From the NCBI GenBank assembly GCA_016234405.1, contig JACRCC010000037.1, positions 1-58,718 on the forward strand: a stretch of DNA of 58,718 nt, given 5' to 3'. Shown here in pieces: positions 1 to 9,065 of the stretch (positions are counted from its first letter, which is position 1; each line of letters begins with the position of its first letter). The notes beneath the pieces were generated by a model. That model was not told the origin of the DNA and did no database searches. It worked only from the letters and a program-made list of their open reading frames with translations. The position numbers and the translations under genes are program-made. The stretch comes from Deltaproteobacteria bacterium. GTDB taxonomy: Bacteria; Desulfobacterota; GWC2-55-46.

Positions 1-1224
1 ATCCTCATAGGCGACGGCATGGGGGACTACCCCATCGAGTCGCTCGGCAACAAGACCCCGCTCGAATTCGCCAAGACCCCTAATATGGATTCGCTTGCCG
101 CTTCGGGCAGGTTTGGGCTTTTCGCCACGGTGCCAAAGGGGTATCCCCCGGGCAGCGACGTTGCCAACCTGTCCATCCTCGGTTACGCTCCCGCCAAATA
201 CTACACCGGGCGCGCCCCGCTCGAGGCCGCGTCAATCGGGGTTAAACTCGAACCAAAAGACATCGCCTTCAGGTGCAACCTCGTTACGCTCGCGGACAAA
301 AACGGGGTTGTAATAATGGACGACTACAGCTCCGGCCACATCACCACCCAAGACGCGGACGGGATAATAAAATCCCTTGACGCGGCCCTCAAAAAACAAG
401 GCGATATCCGTTTTTACACGGGCACGAGCTACAGGCACTTGATGGTCTGGAAGCAGGGGCCAAAGGACATAAAGACCACGCCGCCGCACGACATATCGGA
501 TAAGGACATTGCCGCCCATCTGCCCAAAGGCGAGATGTCCGATAAATTCGCCGCCCTGATGAAGGCGTCTCAGGAGATATTAAAAGACCACCCTGTGAAT
601 AAAAGGCGCGTCGCCGACGGCAAAAAACCCGCTACGTCCATCTGGCTCTGGGGACAAGGCATTGCCCCCTCCATGCCGACCTTCAAAGACCGCTTTGGCG
701 TAAGCGGCGCGATAATCTCCGCGGTAGACCTAATGAAGGGCATCGGCATATACGCGGGGCTTGAAGTTTTAAAAGTGCCGGGCGTTACCGGCTATATTGA
801 CACCAACTACAAGGGCAAGGCCGAATACTGCCTCGCGGCGCTTGAGAAAAAAGATTTCGTCTGCGTGCACGTGGAGGCCCCGGACGAGGCCGGACACAAC
901 GGCAACCTGAAAGACAAGCTCAAGGCAATAGAGGACTTCGACCGGGAGGTCGTAGGCCGGGTATTGGCGGGCTTGAAAAAATTCAACGACTATACCGTAA
1001 TGACCTTGACGGACCACCCCACACCGATTAGCCTCAAGACCCACACGTCCGACCCCGTGCCGTTTGCGCTTTATAAAACAGGGGCAATCGCGCGCAAAAA
1101 ACACGGCGTGAAATTCTGCGAGAAAGAGGCCGGGCAAACAGGCGTCCTCATCGAGGACTGCCATGCGCTCATCGAGGAGTTCTTTGGAAAGGGCCGCACC
1201 GAGACCGTGAGCGGCTTGAAATAA
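1..1224 (+). CDS. apgM: Cofactor-independent phosphoglycerate mutase, archaeal type (5' partial)
   Basis: Alkaline-phosphatase-superfamily enzyme that interconverts 2- and 3-phosphoglycerate in the cytoplasm (glycolysis/gluconeogenesis). The frame is open to base 1 and reads ILIGDGMGDYP, the conserved metal-binding N-terminus of this family, so the true start lies upstream and only a few residues are missing; the first internal ATG at 19 is not the start. Visible motifs are PPGSDVANLSILGY (nucleophile Ser loop), HVEAPDEAGHNG and TLTDHPTPISLKTH (metal ligands). Length of about 407 residues fits the family. Some bacterial members of this subfamily have been proposed to be homoserine kinases, so substrate is slightly uncertain. 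A clear terminator follows the stop. Confidence 0.93.
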   Translation: MLIGDGMGDYPIESLGNKTPLEFAKTPNMDSLAASGRFGLFATVPKGYPPGSDVANLSILGYAPAKYYTGRAPLEAASIGVKLEPKDIAFRCNLVTLADKNGVVIMDDYSSGHITTQDADGIIKSLDAALKKQGDIRFYTGTSYRHLMVWKQGPKDIKTTPPHDISDKDIAAHLPKGEMSDKFAALMKASQEILKDHPVNKRRVADGKKPATSIWLWGQGIAPSMPTFKDRFGVSGAIISAVDLMKGIGIYAGLEVLKVPGVTGYIDTNYKGKAEYCLAALEKKDFVCVHVEAPDEAGHNGNLKDKLKAIEDFDREVVGRVLAGLKKFNDYTVMTLTDHPTPISLKTHTSDPVPFALYKTGAIARKKHGVKFCEKEAGQTGVLIEDCHALIEEFFGKGRTETVSGLK

Positions 1225-1250
1225 AAAGTATAATGGACACGCAATAATTC

Positions 1251-1284
1251 GGGCTTCAGACCCGCTCTGAAGCCCTTGTTTTTT
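1251..1284 (+). terminator. Rho-independent terminator of apgM
   Basis: GGGCTTCAG (1251-1259) pairs with CTGAAGCCC (1267-1275) across a 7-nt loop and is followed by a T-rich tract to 1284. It ends the apgM transcript only 9 nt before mtgA. Confidence 0.88.
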
Positions 1285-1292
1285 ATAAACGA

Positions 1293-2096
1293 ATGAAAAA
1301 AACCTTTCTTTATGCAGCCATAATAATTACTGCGGCAATCGCCGCAGGCGCGTTTACCTTCTACCTCCTCATGCCGGACGCATCGGAATTCAAGGCCAAA
1401 AATCCGCAAAAGACCTCCTTGATGACGCACAGGGAACTTACGTGGAAGGCAAAAGGCCAAAAAAAAATAGCAGCGCACAGATGGGCTGCATTGCCCGATA
1501 TTTCCCCCTACCTCATAAAGGCCGTCATAATCTCCGAAGACGACAGGTTTTGGGAACACGCGGGATTCGATTACGGCGGCATGAAAGAAGCGATGGAGAA
1601 GAATTTAAAATCCGGCAAATTCCGGGCCGGCGGCTCCACCATAAGCCAGCAGCTCGCAAAAAACCTGTATCTCACGCCTGAGAGGACGTTTTTCAGAAAA
1701 ATAAAAGAGGCGGTCATCACATGGAAGATGGAGCGGACGCTTGCGAAGAGGCGCATACTTGAGCTGTATCTGAACGCCGTGGAATGGGGCGACGGCGTTT
1801 TCGGCGCTGAGGCGGCCTCGAATTTTTATTTCGGCAAAAGGGCGTCTGAGCTTACCCCCATCGAGGCCGCAAGACTTGCGGCAACGCTGCCAAGCCCTAA
1901 GAGGCTCAACCCCGCCGGAGACCAGCCATACCTTCTAAACAGGGCCGAGATAATCCACGAGATAATGGTCAAACGCGGCATCGTTGCGCCGGAATTTGAA
2001 ATTGAAAACGGGGATACGCCGGGAGAATCGCCCGTGCTTACCCCTCCTGACGCCGGAGCCGGTAATACGCCTCCAACCGGGCCAGACGCCAATTGA
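1293..2096 (+). CDS. mtgA: Monofunctional biosynthetic peptidoglycan transglycosylase
   Basis: GT51-family enzyme that polymerises lipid II into glycan strands at the outer face of the inner membrane. An N-terminal membrane anchor (about residues 5-27) is followed by the GT51 signatures: SEDDRFWEHAGFD with the catalytic Glu, GGSTISQQLAKNL, and KRRILELYLNAVEWG. There is no transpeptidase domain, and the 267-residue length is typical of MtgA. The C-terminal 30 residues are Pro/Gly-rich and low complexity. The stop overlaps the region before def, which appears to have its own promoter. Confidence 0.93.
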   Translation: MKKTFLYAAIIITAAIAAGAFTFYLLMPDASEFKAKNPQKTSLMTHRELTWKAKGQKKIAAHRWAALPDISPYLIKAVIISEDDRFWEHAGFDYGGMKEAMEKNLKSGKFRAGGSTISQQLAKNLYLTPERTFFRKIKEAVITWKMERTLAKRRILELYLNAVEWGDGVFGAEAASNFYFGKRASELTPIEAARLAATLPSPKRLNPAGDQPYLLNRAEIIHEIMVKRGIVAPEFEIENGDTPGESPVLTPPDAGAGNTPPTGPDAN

Positions 2097-2124
2097 ATAA
2101 TGCCCTGCCCGTTAAGAAAATCGT

Positions 2125-2152
2125 TTTAGATTTCCGAAAGTTGCGCTATAAT
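2125..2152 (+). promoter_or_regulatory. Putative def promoter
   Basis: TATAAT at 2147-2152 with a weak -35 (TTTAGA, 2125-2130, spacing 16). The predicted transcription start near 2159 leaves about 3 nt before the def ATG at 2162, so the mRNA would be nearly leaderless. Confidence 0.55.
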
Positions 2153-2161
2153 CATAGAAGT

Positions 2162-2722
2162 ATGGCTCTCCTCAATATACTCAAATACCCAGACCCCTTC
2201 CTCGCCGTAAAAGCGGCCCGCGTGGAGACCGTTGACGACGGCATAAAAACGCTCATCGCGGACATGACCGAGACCATGTACCACGCAAGGGGCATCGGGC
2301 TGGCGGCCACGCAGGTCAACGTGGCCAAAATGGTCGTGGTGCTCGACGTGCCCGACGAAGAGATACCTCCCCTCGAAGGCGAGGTTAAAGAGACCGGCTA
2401 CAAACGCGGGAAAAACCTCATCGCGCTCATAAACCCGGAAATACTCGTTGCAGAAGGCTCGATAAAATTCGAGGAAGGGTGCCTCTCCCTGCCGGGCGAG
2501 ACCGCCGAGGTGGAGAGGGCTACACACGTCAAGGCGCGCGCCATCAATCAAAAAGGGCAGGACGTGGAGTTCGAGGCCGCGGGCCTCTTCGCCATCGCCG
2601 TGCAGCACGAGATAGACCACTTGAACGGAATACTCTTCATAGACAGGCTCTCGCGCCTCAAAAGGGAATTCATAAAACGCAGACTAAAAAAGGCCCATGA
2701 GGCCGCTGTCCGCGCGCTGTAA
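2162..2722 (+). CDS. def: Peptide deformylase
   Basis: Metallohydrolase that removes the N-formyl group from nascent proteins. All three family motifs are present: GIGLAATQV (motif 1), EGCLSLPG (motif 2, metal Cys) and QHEIDHLNG (motif 3, two metal His and catalytic Glu). I chose the ATG at 2162 (MALLNILKYPDP) because family members begin here; the open frame extends upstream to 2093, but that part overlaps the mtgA end and is not conserved. The resulting 186 residues match usual length. It is followed 17 nt later by fmt, the natural partner that makes formyl-methionyl-tRNA. Confidence 0.94.
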   Translation: MALLNILKYPDPFLAVKAARVETVDDGIKTLIADMTETMYHARGIGLAATQVNVAKMVVVLDVPDEEIPPLEGEVKETGYKRGKNLIALINPEILVAEGSIKFEEGCLSLPGETAEVERATHVKARAINQKGQDVEFEAAGLFAIAVQHEIDHLNGILFIDRLSRLKREFIKRRLKKAHEAAVRAL

Positions 2723-2739
2723 TCATACAGGGGGCGTTT

Positions 2740-3678
2740 TTGAAGATTATCTTCATGGGCACGCCTGCGTTTGCACTCCCTTCGTTTGAGGCGCTCGTAG
2801 AGGCCGGGCACGAGGTTGCAGCCGTGGTAACGCAGCCCGATAAGCCCGTTGGCAGGGGTCTTGAAAACCGTCCTTCACCGGTTAAACAGGCGGCTGAAAA
2901 ACGCGCAATACCTGCGCTTACCCCCGTCAAAATACATGAGCGGGGTTTTGTCGAAAGGTTAAAAAGTTTAAAGCCCGATTGCATTGTGGTTGTTGCATAC
3001 GGTAAGATACTGCCGGAGGACGCGCTCGGCATCCCGCCCCTTGGGTGCATAAACGTCCACGCCTCGCTCCTGCCGAAATACAGGGGCGCGGCGCCCGTGA
3101 ACCGCGCGATAATAAACGGGGAGCGTGAAACGGGCGTGTGCACCATGCTCCTGGACAAGGGCATGGACACCGGGCCGGTCTTCCTCTGCGAGAGCACGCC
3201 CATCGGCGAGGATGAGACTTTTGCCTCTCTCTATGAGAGGCTCTCAAAACTCGGGGCAGCGCTGCTCGTAAAGACGCTCGGACTCGTGGAAAAGGGCAAG
3301 ATAACGCCCTCGGCGCAGGACGAAAAAAAAGCGTCTTATGCGCCCATGCTCAAAAAATCAGACGGCTTGATTGATTGGGCAAAGGACGCCGTTGCGATAA
3401 AAAACCTCGTGGCCGGCGTTTGCCCTTGGCCCGGGGCTTTTACGCATTGGAATAAAAAAACCTTAAAGATACATACCGGAGGCGCGGCCCATTGGGATAA
3501 CATCCCAACGGATGCAATGCCCGGCACGGTCATCTTGGCGTCAAACGGCCGGATAATCGTAAAATGCGGCAAAGGCGCGTTTGAGATGCGGGAACTTCAG
3601 CCGGAAAATAAAAACCGCATGGGCGCAACGGATTTCCTGAAGGGTTACAGGCTCAAAGAGGGAGAACGGTTTGAATAG
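2740..3678 (+). CDS. fmt: Methionyl-tRNA formyltransferase
   Basis: Transfers a formyl group from 10-formyl-THF to initiator Met-tRNA. The N-terminus MKIIFMGTPAFALPSFEAL is canonical. The catalytic core is visible as INVHASLLPKYRGAAPVNRA and the following Asp segment (LLDKGMDTGP), and the C-terminal tRNA-binding domain follows (about residues 205-312). The start codon is TTG at 2740, placed by the conserved N-terminus and a G-rich SD-like stretch just upstream. Its 3' end overlaps the next gene by 8 nt, so def-fmt-DUF116 is one translationally coupled operon. Confidence 0.94.
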   Translation: MKIIFMGTPAFALPSFEALVEAGHEVAAVVTQPDKPVGRGLENRPSPVKQAAEKRAIPALTPVKIHERGFVERLKSLKPDCIVVVAYGKILPEDALGIPPLGCINVHASLLPKYRGAAPVNRAIINGERETGVCTMLLDKGMDTGPVFLCESTPIGEDETFASLYERLSKLGAALLVKTLGLVEKGKITPSAQDEKKASYAPMLKKSDGLIDWAKDAVAIKNLVAGVCPWPGAFTHWNKKTLKIHTGGAAHWDNIPTDAMPGTVILASNGRIIVKCGKGAFEMRELQPENKNRMGATDFLKGYRLKEGERFE

Positions 3679-4477
3679 CAACGAAGAAAAATGGACAGGA
3701 AGTCCTGAGAGCGTGCCATATAACCCCGGCAGAGGCGCGTTCGCGGCGCTCATGGCATTCTCCGCCGTCGGCTTGATATTGGCCGGGTTTCTCTTTTGGG
3801 TTATCCCGACCATTGGGCTTTCCAACATCCATCCGATGCTCCCGTATGTTACGGGCGGGATACTCGCCGCCGGCAGCCTTGTGCTCGCCGGCGGCGCGAT
3901 ACTCATAACCATAGCGGCCATCAAGGGAAAATTCCTATTCTACTCTCCGTGGTTCAGGGGTCTGCTCGTAAAAGTCTTTTTGCCGCTCATGATAATGGCC
4001 GGCGGCATACTGAGGATTCCGAGGATAAAGATAGAGCAGGCGTTCATTGACCTCAATAACCAGATGGTCAAGCTCATGGGCAGAAAGTTCAAGCCCGAAA
4101 AACTCCTGATACTCATGCCGCACTGCATACAGTTCGACAACTGCAAGATAAAGGTTACGCGGAACGTCAGAAACTGCGTTGGATGCGGCAAATGCGAAAT
4201 AGGTGAACTCGTCTCTCTCTCGGACGAGTTCGGGATAACGCTCTACATTTCCACCGGCGGCACAGTGGCAAGGAGAAAGGTCTACGAAGAGCGGCCTGAC
4301 GCGGTCATAGCCGTGGCGTGCGAGCGCGACCTCACGAGCGGGGTGCAAGACGCCTATCCGCTGCCCGTGCTGGCCATCGTCAACAAAAGGCCGCGGGGCT
4401 ACTGCATGGAAACGGGCGTTGCCATCGAAGAGGTCAGGCAAGCCATCGTGGAGCTTATGCCGGCCGTTGGGGCTTGA
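3671..4477 (+). CDS. DUF116 family membrane protein with cysteine clusters
   Basis: Function unknown. The gene starts at a TTG overlapping the end of fmt, with GAGGGAG just upstream as ribosome site. The protein has three hydrophobic segments (roughly residues 22-45, 58-82 and 97-115). A cytoplasmic domain follows with many cysteines: CIQFDNC, NCVGCGKC, a lone Cys in VACERD, and GYCMETG. These arrangements suggest metal or Fe-S binding, though this is inference. DUF116 genes next to def/fmt recur in Deltaproteobacteria, which supports a conserved operon role connected to protein maturation or a neighbouring envelope process. Confidence 0.85.
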   Translation: MNSNEEKWTGSPESVPYNPGRGAFAALMAFSAVGLILAGFLFWVIPTIGLSNIHPMLPYVTGGILAAGSLVLAGGAILITIAAIKGKFLFYSPWFRGLLVKVFLPLMIMAGGILRIPRIKIEQAFIDLNNQMVKLMGRKFKPEKLLILMPHCIQFDNCKIKVTRNVRNCVGCGKCEIGELVSLSDEFGITLYISTGGTVARRKVYEERPDAVIAVACERDLTSGVQDAYPLPVLAIVNKRPRGYCMETGVAIEEVRQAIVELMPAVGA

Positions 4478-4561
4478 CAGGACGGAGTCTTTTTGCCATA
4501 CGATTATTATATACTGACGACTGTAGCTCAGGGTTTAGATGAGCAATTCCTTTTCCCCCTC

Positions 4562-4712
4562 CCCTTATGATGAACGCTTCCTTATCCCCCTCCTCCCTCG
4601 CGGGGGAGGGCAGGGTGGGGGCGGGAGAGACGGGTAACGGATGTAAAGACATGCTAAGGCATGTCTTTACGGGTGGGGGCAGCCCTGATATAATCAGACC
4701 GGTCTGAGCTAC
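4562..4712. repeat. Dispersed intergenic repeat, copy 1 (with 12-bp palindrome)
   Basis: Shares ATGATGAACGCTTCCTT, the CCTCGCGGGGGAGGGCAG hairpin and GCAGCCCTGA...CTGAGCTA with the stretch at 33196-33283, but carries an extra ~60 bp. That insert contains a perfect 12-bp palindrome, GTAAAGACATGC (4643-4654) / GCATGTCTTTAC (4659-4670). The copy fills most of the 263-bp gap before htpX. Confidence 0.75.
4666..4694 (+). promoter_or_regulatory. Putative htpX promoter
   Basis: TTTACG (4666-4671), 17-nt spacer, TATAAT (4689-4694). The -35 is formed by the right arm of the palindrome at 4643-4670, so hairpin and promoter overlap. Confidence 0.5.
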
Positions 4713-4740
4713 TATTCGATTAACGGGAGGACTTTGATAA

Positions 4741-5610
4741 ATGAACTACCTTAAAACAGCCGCGCTTCTCGCGGCGCTTACAGTTTTTCTGATATTCATC
4801 GGCGGCATAATCGGCGGCAGAGGCGGCGCAATCGTCGCGTTGATAATGGCCGGCGTCATGAACTTCGTAACATACTGGTGGAGCGACAAAATCGTGCTGA
4901 GGATGTACGGCGCAAAAGAGGTTGGCGTGTCCGAGGCCCCGACTCTTTACGGGATAGTGAGAGACCTTACCATGAAGGCCGGTATGCCCATGCCCAAGGT
5001 CTACACGATGGACTCGGACGCGCCCAACGCCTTTGCAACCGGCAGAAACCCGTCCCACGCGGCAGTTGCCGTCACGACCGGCATCATGAAGTTCCTCAGT
5101 AAAGAAGAACTCATGGGCGTCATGGGCCACGAACTCGCGCACATAAAGCACAGGGACATCTTGATAGCGACCGTGGCTGCGACCATTGCCGGGGCAATAA
5201 GTTATATGTCGCACATGGCCTACTACGCCTCTTTCTTCGGTGGGGGAGACCGCGACGACGACAGGGGATCCAACCCGCTGGTCGGGATAGTCATGATGAT
5301 AGTCGCGCCAATAGCGGCAATGGTGATACAGATGGCGATATCACGTTCACGCGAGTACGTCGCGGATGACGGAGGGGCCGCGATTGCCGGCAACCCGCTC
5401 TACCTCGCAAACGCCCTCAGAAAGCTCGACTACTACAACAAAAAAATACCCTTGGATGGCGTGAATCAGGCCACGTCGCACCTTTTCATCGTAAGCCCCG
5501 TAAGCAATCTGAGCGGCGGCGGTCTTGTGAAACTCTTCAGCACGCATCCTCCGATAGAGGAGCGGATACGGCGGCTTGAAGGCATGGTCGGGCTAGCCGG
5601 GATGCGCTGA
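4741..5610 (+). CDS. htpX: Membrane zinc metalloprotease HtpX
   Basis: Peptidase family M48B enzyme of the inner membrane that degrades misfolded membrane proteins. Two N-terminal membrane helices (about 5-25, 30-48) precede the HEXXH zinc motif in [12 protein letters not shown], with further hydrophobic segments at about 145-165 and 175-200 and the third ligand region [11 protein letters not shown]. The 289-residue length is standard. A good ribosome site, GGGAGG, lies 13 nt before the ATG. It is monocistronic, ending at a strong bidirectional terminator. HtpX is commonly stress-induced; here the promoter overlaps a perfect palindrome. Confidence 0.95.
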   Translation: MNYLKTAALLAALTVFLIFIGGIIGGRGGAIVALIMAGVMNFVTYWWSDKIVLRMYGAKEVGVSEAPTLYGIVRDLTMKAGMPMPKVYTMDSDAPNAFATGRNPSHAAVAVTTGIMKFLSKEELMGVMGHELAHIKHRDILIATVAATIAGAISYMSHMAYYASFFGGGDRDDDRGSNPLVGIVMMIVAPIAAMVIQMAISRSREYVADDGGAAIAGNPLYLANALRKLDYYNKKIPLDGVNQATSHLFIVSPVSNLSGGGLVKLFSTHPPIEERIRRLEGMVGLAGMR

Positions 5611-5637
5611 GGCGTTATCATCATAGGCGTTTAGCGG

Positions 5638-5673
5638 AAAAGGGGCTTAAACCGTCAGGTTTAAGCCCCTTTT
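5638..5673. terminator. Bidirectional terminator between convergent genes
   Basis: AAAAGGGGCTTAAACC (5638-5653) pairs perfectly with GGTTTAAGCCCCTTTT (5658-5673) across a 4-nt loop, with T runs on both strands. It serves htpX (+) and the membrane spermidine-synthase-like gene (-). Confidence 0.92.
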
Positions 5674-5710
5674 TTTGCGCCGCAATCATGCGCCACATCC
5701 AAGCCGCAGT

Positions 5711-8320
5711 TCAGGGTTTTAGCCCTGACTTAATCTCTTTTCTCAACGCCTTTGCATAAGCGGCCGCTTCTCTATTCTCAGGATTTTTCTCAAGCGCCTT
5801 TTCAAACAACTTCAGCGACTGATGCAGCCTGAAGTTATACTTGTTGTAACTCTTACCGAGGTCGGCATAAAACGACTCCTTTTCCCCCTCGGCCATTTCT
5901 ACGGGCGGCGCCGGGTCTTTCACGAGGGTAAGTATGTCTTCGATATTTTTGACGCCAACGCCCGGGTCCATGTACATGCGTTTGGGCAGCATGAACTCAA
6001 GATACGGGCGCTCGTCCGTATTTAAGGCCGCGCCTTTCAAGTATTCGCGCGCGTCTGCGTTGCCCATCAAGTATGTTGCGAAGACGTCATACGGATCTTT
6101 CAGTCCTATCTTCAAAAGTCCCTCCCTGACCATCCCCCCCTCCGGCGAGAAAATCTTTTTCAATCTTTCCAAATCGAGCGCATGCGGGGTCTTGGATGCC
6201 ATGACCACGAGATCGAGCGAATCCGTATAGTGAAACCATACGCTCACGTGCGGGAAGACGTCCGCAATGGTGTTGAGACCGGCCTTCAACTCCTCATGTG
6301 TTATCCTGTAGTTTTGAAACCATACGGCCGCCACGCCGTTTGCGTTGAGCTTATCCTTGACCTCGCTGAAGTACTCACGCGTAAAGAGGTTTGAGACGCC
6401 GGTTATCCACGGGTCGGAGACGCCGGACACTATGATGTCGTATTTTTTCTTCCCTGAAAAAAGAAAACCCCTGCCGTCGGTAACGTGGAGTTTCACGCGC
6501 GGGTCGGCCAGAGCGTTGCCGTTGGATTCCAAAAAAAAACCGGACGCCTCGACGACCGCAGACTCAAGTTCGATAACGTCGAAATTCTTGATAGGGTGAT
6601 GCGTCATTGCCCCGAGCGTTATGCCTGAGCCAAGCCCCACGACGAGCGCGTCCTGCGGGATACCCCCGTGCAAAAGCGCTGGCAGGTGTCCGAGGAGGGC
6701 CCACGCCGCGGACGGACGTCCGTCAACGGCGCGCGCCTCTTGCTTGCCGTTTGCCTGATACGCAACAGAGTCCGCCGACTTCCTCACGGTTATCACCGCG
6801 TTTATGCCCTCGCGGTAATAGACAAGCTCCCCGGCGGAGGCCGCCTTTGTTATTTCTTCAACCGTCTTGCCGGAGGCCTGGTTCACGTAAAGGCCGAGCG
6901 TCATGAGCGTCTTTTCCCATCGAGGCAGCATGAGCGCGGAAACGGCAAACGCGGCAACGAAGACGGCTGCGGCAACGGCCTTTACGGCGGCGCGCTCCGT
7001 TGAAACGAAGATTATCAAAACAGCCAGAGCAACGTTGAGGGCGGCCGTGATAACGACCCCTGCCTGGACCCCGATGAGCGGGATTATCACGAACCCGCCG
7101 ACAAAGGCGCCGAAGATGGCGCCGAAGGTGTTGAAAAAATATACTGCGCCTATGTTCCTTCCGATGGAATCAAGCCCTTTCGTATAAATCCTGCCGACGA
7201 GCGGGAATATTGCGCCCATGCAGAGGGTGGGTATTATCATCACCGCGGAGACAAGGAGGAACTGGAGGAAGAGGTAGAGCCAGAAATTCGCGCCAAAGGC
7301 CTCCTTCATGGAAAAGAGCGCGAAGGGAAGTTCTTTATAGAGGAAAATTCCTAAGAGGCTCGCAACGCCTATTATCGCCTCGAGCGACGCGAACCAGACG
7401 AGCGGGGTTTTTCTCCTGTCTATGAACGGCGCAAAGATTATGCTGCCTGCAGCTATCCCGATAAGGAACGTGGCGAGCATGACGGTAAATGCGTAGATGG
7501 AAGAACCTATTACGAGCGAGAGCACCCTTGACCACAAGACCTCATAGACGAGGCTTGCAAATCCGGACAACGTGAACGCGGCTATGACCGCCCTGTTTAT
7601 CCAACGCGACCCCTCCCCCCCCTTTGAGGTTGGCAATTCCGCATCCGTGCTTATGCCAACGCGCGGCTCCGGCTTCGCTCCCGTGCAATAGACGAGAAAA
7701 ACCGCGACGCCAACGAGTATGTCAACCGCGCCCGCGGCATATACCGTGGTCTTGACGCCTATGAAGTAGAGCGCGTAAAAACCGGTCAAAAGGCATCCCG
7801 CGACCGCGCCGAGCGTATTCACCGCATAGGGCACGGCCGTATGAAACCCCACCCTGCCGGAGCGCCCGGCAAAATACTTTACGAGCGCCGGAAACGTGCC
7901 GCCCATGAGCGTAGTCGGCACGATGAGCGCGAGAAACGACAGCATGAACTGCATTGCCTCGAACCCGGCAGCGTGAGCCGCGCTCTCTGGAACGACTGAG
8001 AGGCTCAAATAAAACCCCTTAACAGCCGAGAATATAAACGGGGAGAGGATGCAATATATGCCGAGGGCTGTCTCTATGGCCGCGTATGCCTTGAGGGGTG
8101 AGGAGAATCTGTCTATTATGCGCCCGAAGACGAGGCTGCCGAGGGCGAGTCCGGCCATGAAGGTGACGAGCACGGTCGTGACCGCGAACTGTGTGGAGCC
8201 GAAGGCAAGGATCAGGAGCCGTATCCATACAAGCTCGTAGGCAAGGCCGGTTAGGCCCGTGATGAAGAAAAAAAGGAGGATGAGGTTGTCGGGCCTGTTA
8301 TGAAGTGTTTGAGAGGACAT
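5711..8320 (-). CDS. Membrane-fused spermidine synthase-like protein
   Basis: Large two-part protein. The N-terminal half has about a dozen hydrophobic helices in MFS-like order, beginning with ILLFFFITGLTGLAYELVW. The C-terminal half is a spermidine-synthase-type Rossmann domain with ALVVGLGSGITLGA (nucleotide loop), FDVIELESAVVEA and VTDGRGFLFS. A short TPR-like tail ends the protein. I chose the ATG at 8320 (MSSQTLHNRPDN), giving about 869 residues; the frame is open to 8494, but the extra residues are Arg-rich and overlap the divergent gene's promoter. Members of this family are widespread and mostly uncharacterised; aminopropyl transfer is not proven, so the substrate is unknown. Confidence 0.85.
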   Translation of the reverse strand: MSSQTLHNRPDNLILLFFFITGLTGLAYELVWIRLLILAFGSTQFAVTTVLVTFMAGLALGSLVFGRIIDRFSSPLKAYAAIETALGIYCILSPFIFSAVKGFYLSLSVVPESAAHAAGFEAMQFMLSFLALIVPTTLMGGTFPALVKYFAGRSGRVGFHTAVPYAVNTLGAVAGCLLTGFYALYFIGVKTTVYAAGAVDILVGVAVFLVYCTGAKPEPRVGISTDAELPTSKGGEGSRWINRAVIAAFTLSGFASLVYEVLWSRVLSLVIGSSIYAFTVMLATFLIGIAAGSIIFAPFIDRRKTPLVWFASLEAIIGVASLLGIFLYKELPFALFSMKEAFGANFWLYLFLQFLLVSAVMIIPTLCMGAIFPLVGRIYTKGLDSIGRNIGAVYFFNTFGAIFGAFVGGFVIIPLIGVQAGVVITAALNVALAVLIIFVSTERAAVKAVAAAVFVAAFAVSALMLPRWEKTLMTLGLYVNQASGKTVEEITKAASAGELVYYREGINAVITVRKSADSVAYQANGKQEARAVDGRPSAAWALLGHLPALLHGGIPQDALVVGLGSGITLGAMTHHPIKNFDVIELESAVVEASGFFLESNGNALADPRVKLHVTDGRGFLFSGKKKYDIIVSGVSDPWITGVSNLFTREYFSEVKDKLNANGVAAVWFQNYRITHEELKAGLNTIADVFPHVSVWFHYTDSLDLVVMASKTPHALDLERLKKIFSPEGGMVREGLLKIGLKDPYDVFATYLMGNADAREYLKGAALNTDERPYLEFMLPKRMYMDPGVGVKNIEDILTLVKDPAPPVEMAEGEKESFYADLGKSYNKYNFRLHQSLKLFEKALEKNPENREAAAYAKALRKEIKSGLKP

Positions 8321-8458
8321 TGGAGACAAGGGTTCCGCTCCCGCTCGGAGGGCGCGGGGATATTTTTTCAGCCTGACTCGGAGAAAGAATACTACCACAA
8401 AAGAGGGAAGTGTAGAAGCGGAAAAGGCCGACGCCGGAGCGATTTTGCGCGCAATACG

Positions 8459-8487
8459 TTGACAACGACTTGGGTGTGGCATATAAT
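8459..8487 (+). promoter_or_regulatory. Consensus promoter of the winged-helix gene
   Basis: TTGACA (8459-8464), 17-nt spacer, TATAAT (8482-8487): a perfect consensus promoter, with GGAGGAAGG as ribosome site before the ATG at 8518. Confidence 0.92.
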
Positions 8488-8517
8488 GCCTCATATATTC
8501 AGATTGGAGGAAGGAAC

Positions 8518-8895
8518 ATGAAGATTAAGCACATTACTCTCAAGGTAAAGACGCTTGACGAAATGGCGGCGGACTTCAAGCGCGCGTGGAAGGAGGCGGG
8601 CAAAGGCAAATCCGTTCGTGAGGCCGCCGAGACCGTCTGCTTCGACAGCGTGGAGGATATGCACAAGTTCCTCTCGCCGGAGAGGATACGGCTTTTAAAG
8701 ACGGTGCATGAAAAAACCCCCAAGTCCATATATGAGCTTGCGAGGATGCTCGACCGGGACAGGAAGAACGTAACCGAGGACGTCAAGATGCTTGAGGCCG
8801 TCGGCCTCATTGAAAGAAAGGCCGCCAAACGCGGCAAGGAGAAGGTGGAACTCGTCGTCGACTACGACAGGATACAGATGGATATCGCGGTGTAG
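8518..8895 (+). CDS. Winged-helix DNA-binding protein, HVO_A0114-like
   Basis: A 125-residue protein. Its C-terminal half reads as a winged helix: SIYELARMLDRDRKNVTEDVK (recognition region) followed by MLEAVGLIERK. This resembles the HVO_A0114-type regulators that often act as antitoxin-like or transcription factors. The start at 8518 is set by the GGAGGAAGG site; the open frame runs further upstream through the promoter. It is transcribed divergently from the membrane spermidine-synthase-like gene. No toxin partner is adjacent, because the next gene downstream belongs to the inserted restriction island. A promoter this strong suggests constitutive or self-repressed expression. Confidence 0.8.
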   Translation: MKIKHITLKVKTLDEMAADFKRAWKEAGKGKSVREAAETVCFDSVEDMHKFLSPERIRLLKTVHEKTPKSIYELARMLDRDRKNVTEDVKMLEAVGLIERKAAKRGKEKVELVVDYDRIQMDIAV

Positions 8896-8929
8896 AAGGT
8901 TTGGGCGGAGATGGCGGGGCGAACCTTAC

Positions 8930-8942
8930 CTGCATAGACTTG
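8930..8942. repeat. Left flanking direct repeat of the restriction island
   Basis: CTGCATAGACTTG, matching CTGCATGGACTTG at 10711-10723 in 12 of 13 positions. The pair brackets the AT-rich restriction-modification genes and may be a relic of insertion. Confidence 0.4.
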
Positions 8943-8969
8943 ACGCCCGGACGAAACTGGGTTTATAAT
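8940..8969 (+). promoter_or_regulatory. Orphan promoter left of the restriction island
   Basis: TTGACG (8940-8945), 18-nt spacer, TATAAT (8964-8969). Nothing coding follows until the methylase, which has its own promoter. TGACGCCCG (8941-8949) is repeated inverted as CGGGCGTCA (8983-8991), and CCTCAC/GTGAGG just downstream can form a small hairpin. It could drive a short RNA or be the promoter of a gene displaced by insertion. Confidence 0.5.
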
Positions 8970-9065
8970 GACCTCACGGATTCGGGCGTCAGTGAGGGTT
9001 GAAGCAACGGGCGTGAGCCGCCACACTGCGCTTGGCATTTACAGCTTAAGAGTACTTCATCCCAC

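Noticed and set aside
8970-9065. Possible tRNA, tmRNA or RNase P RNA after the orphan promoter
   Set aside because: No cloverleaf, T-loop GTTCGAATC, tmRNA start or RNase P core could be found; only a small CCTCAC/GTGAGG stem.
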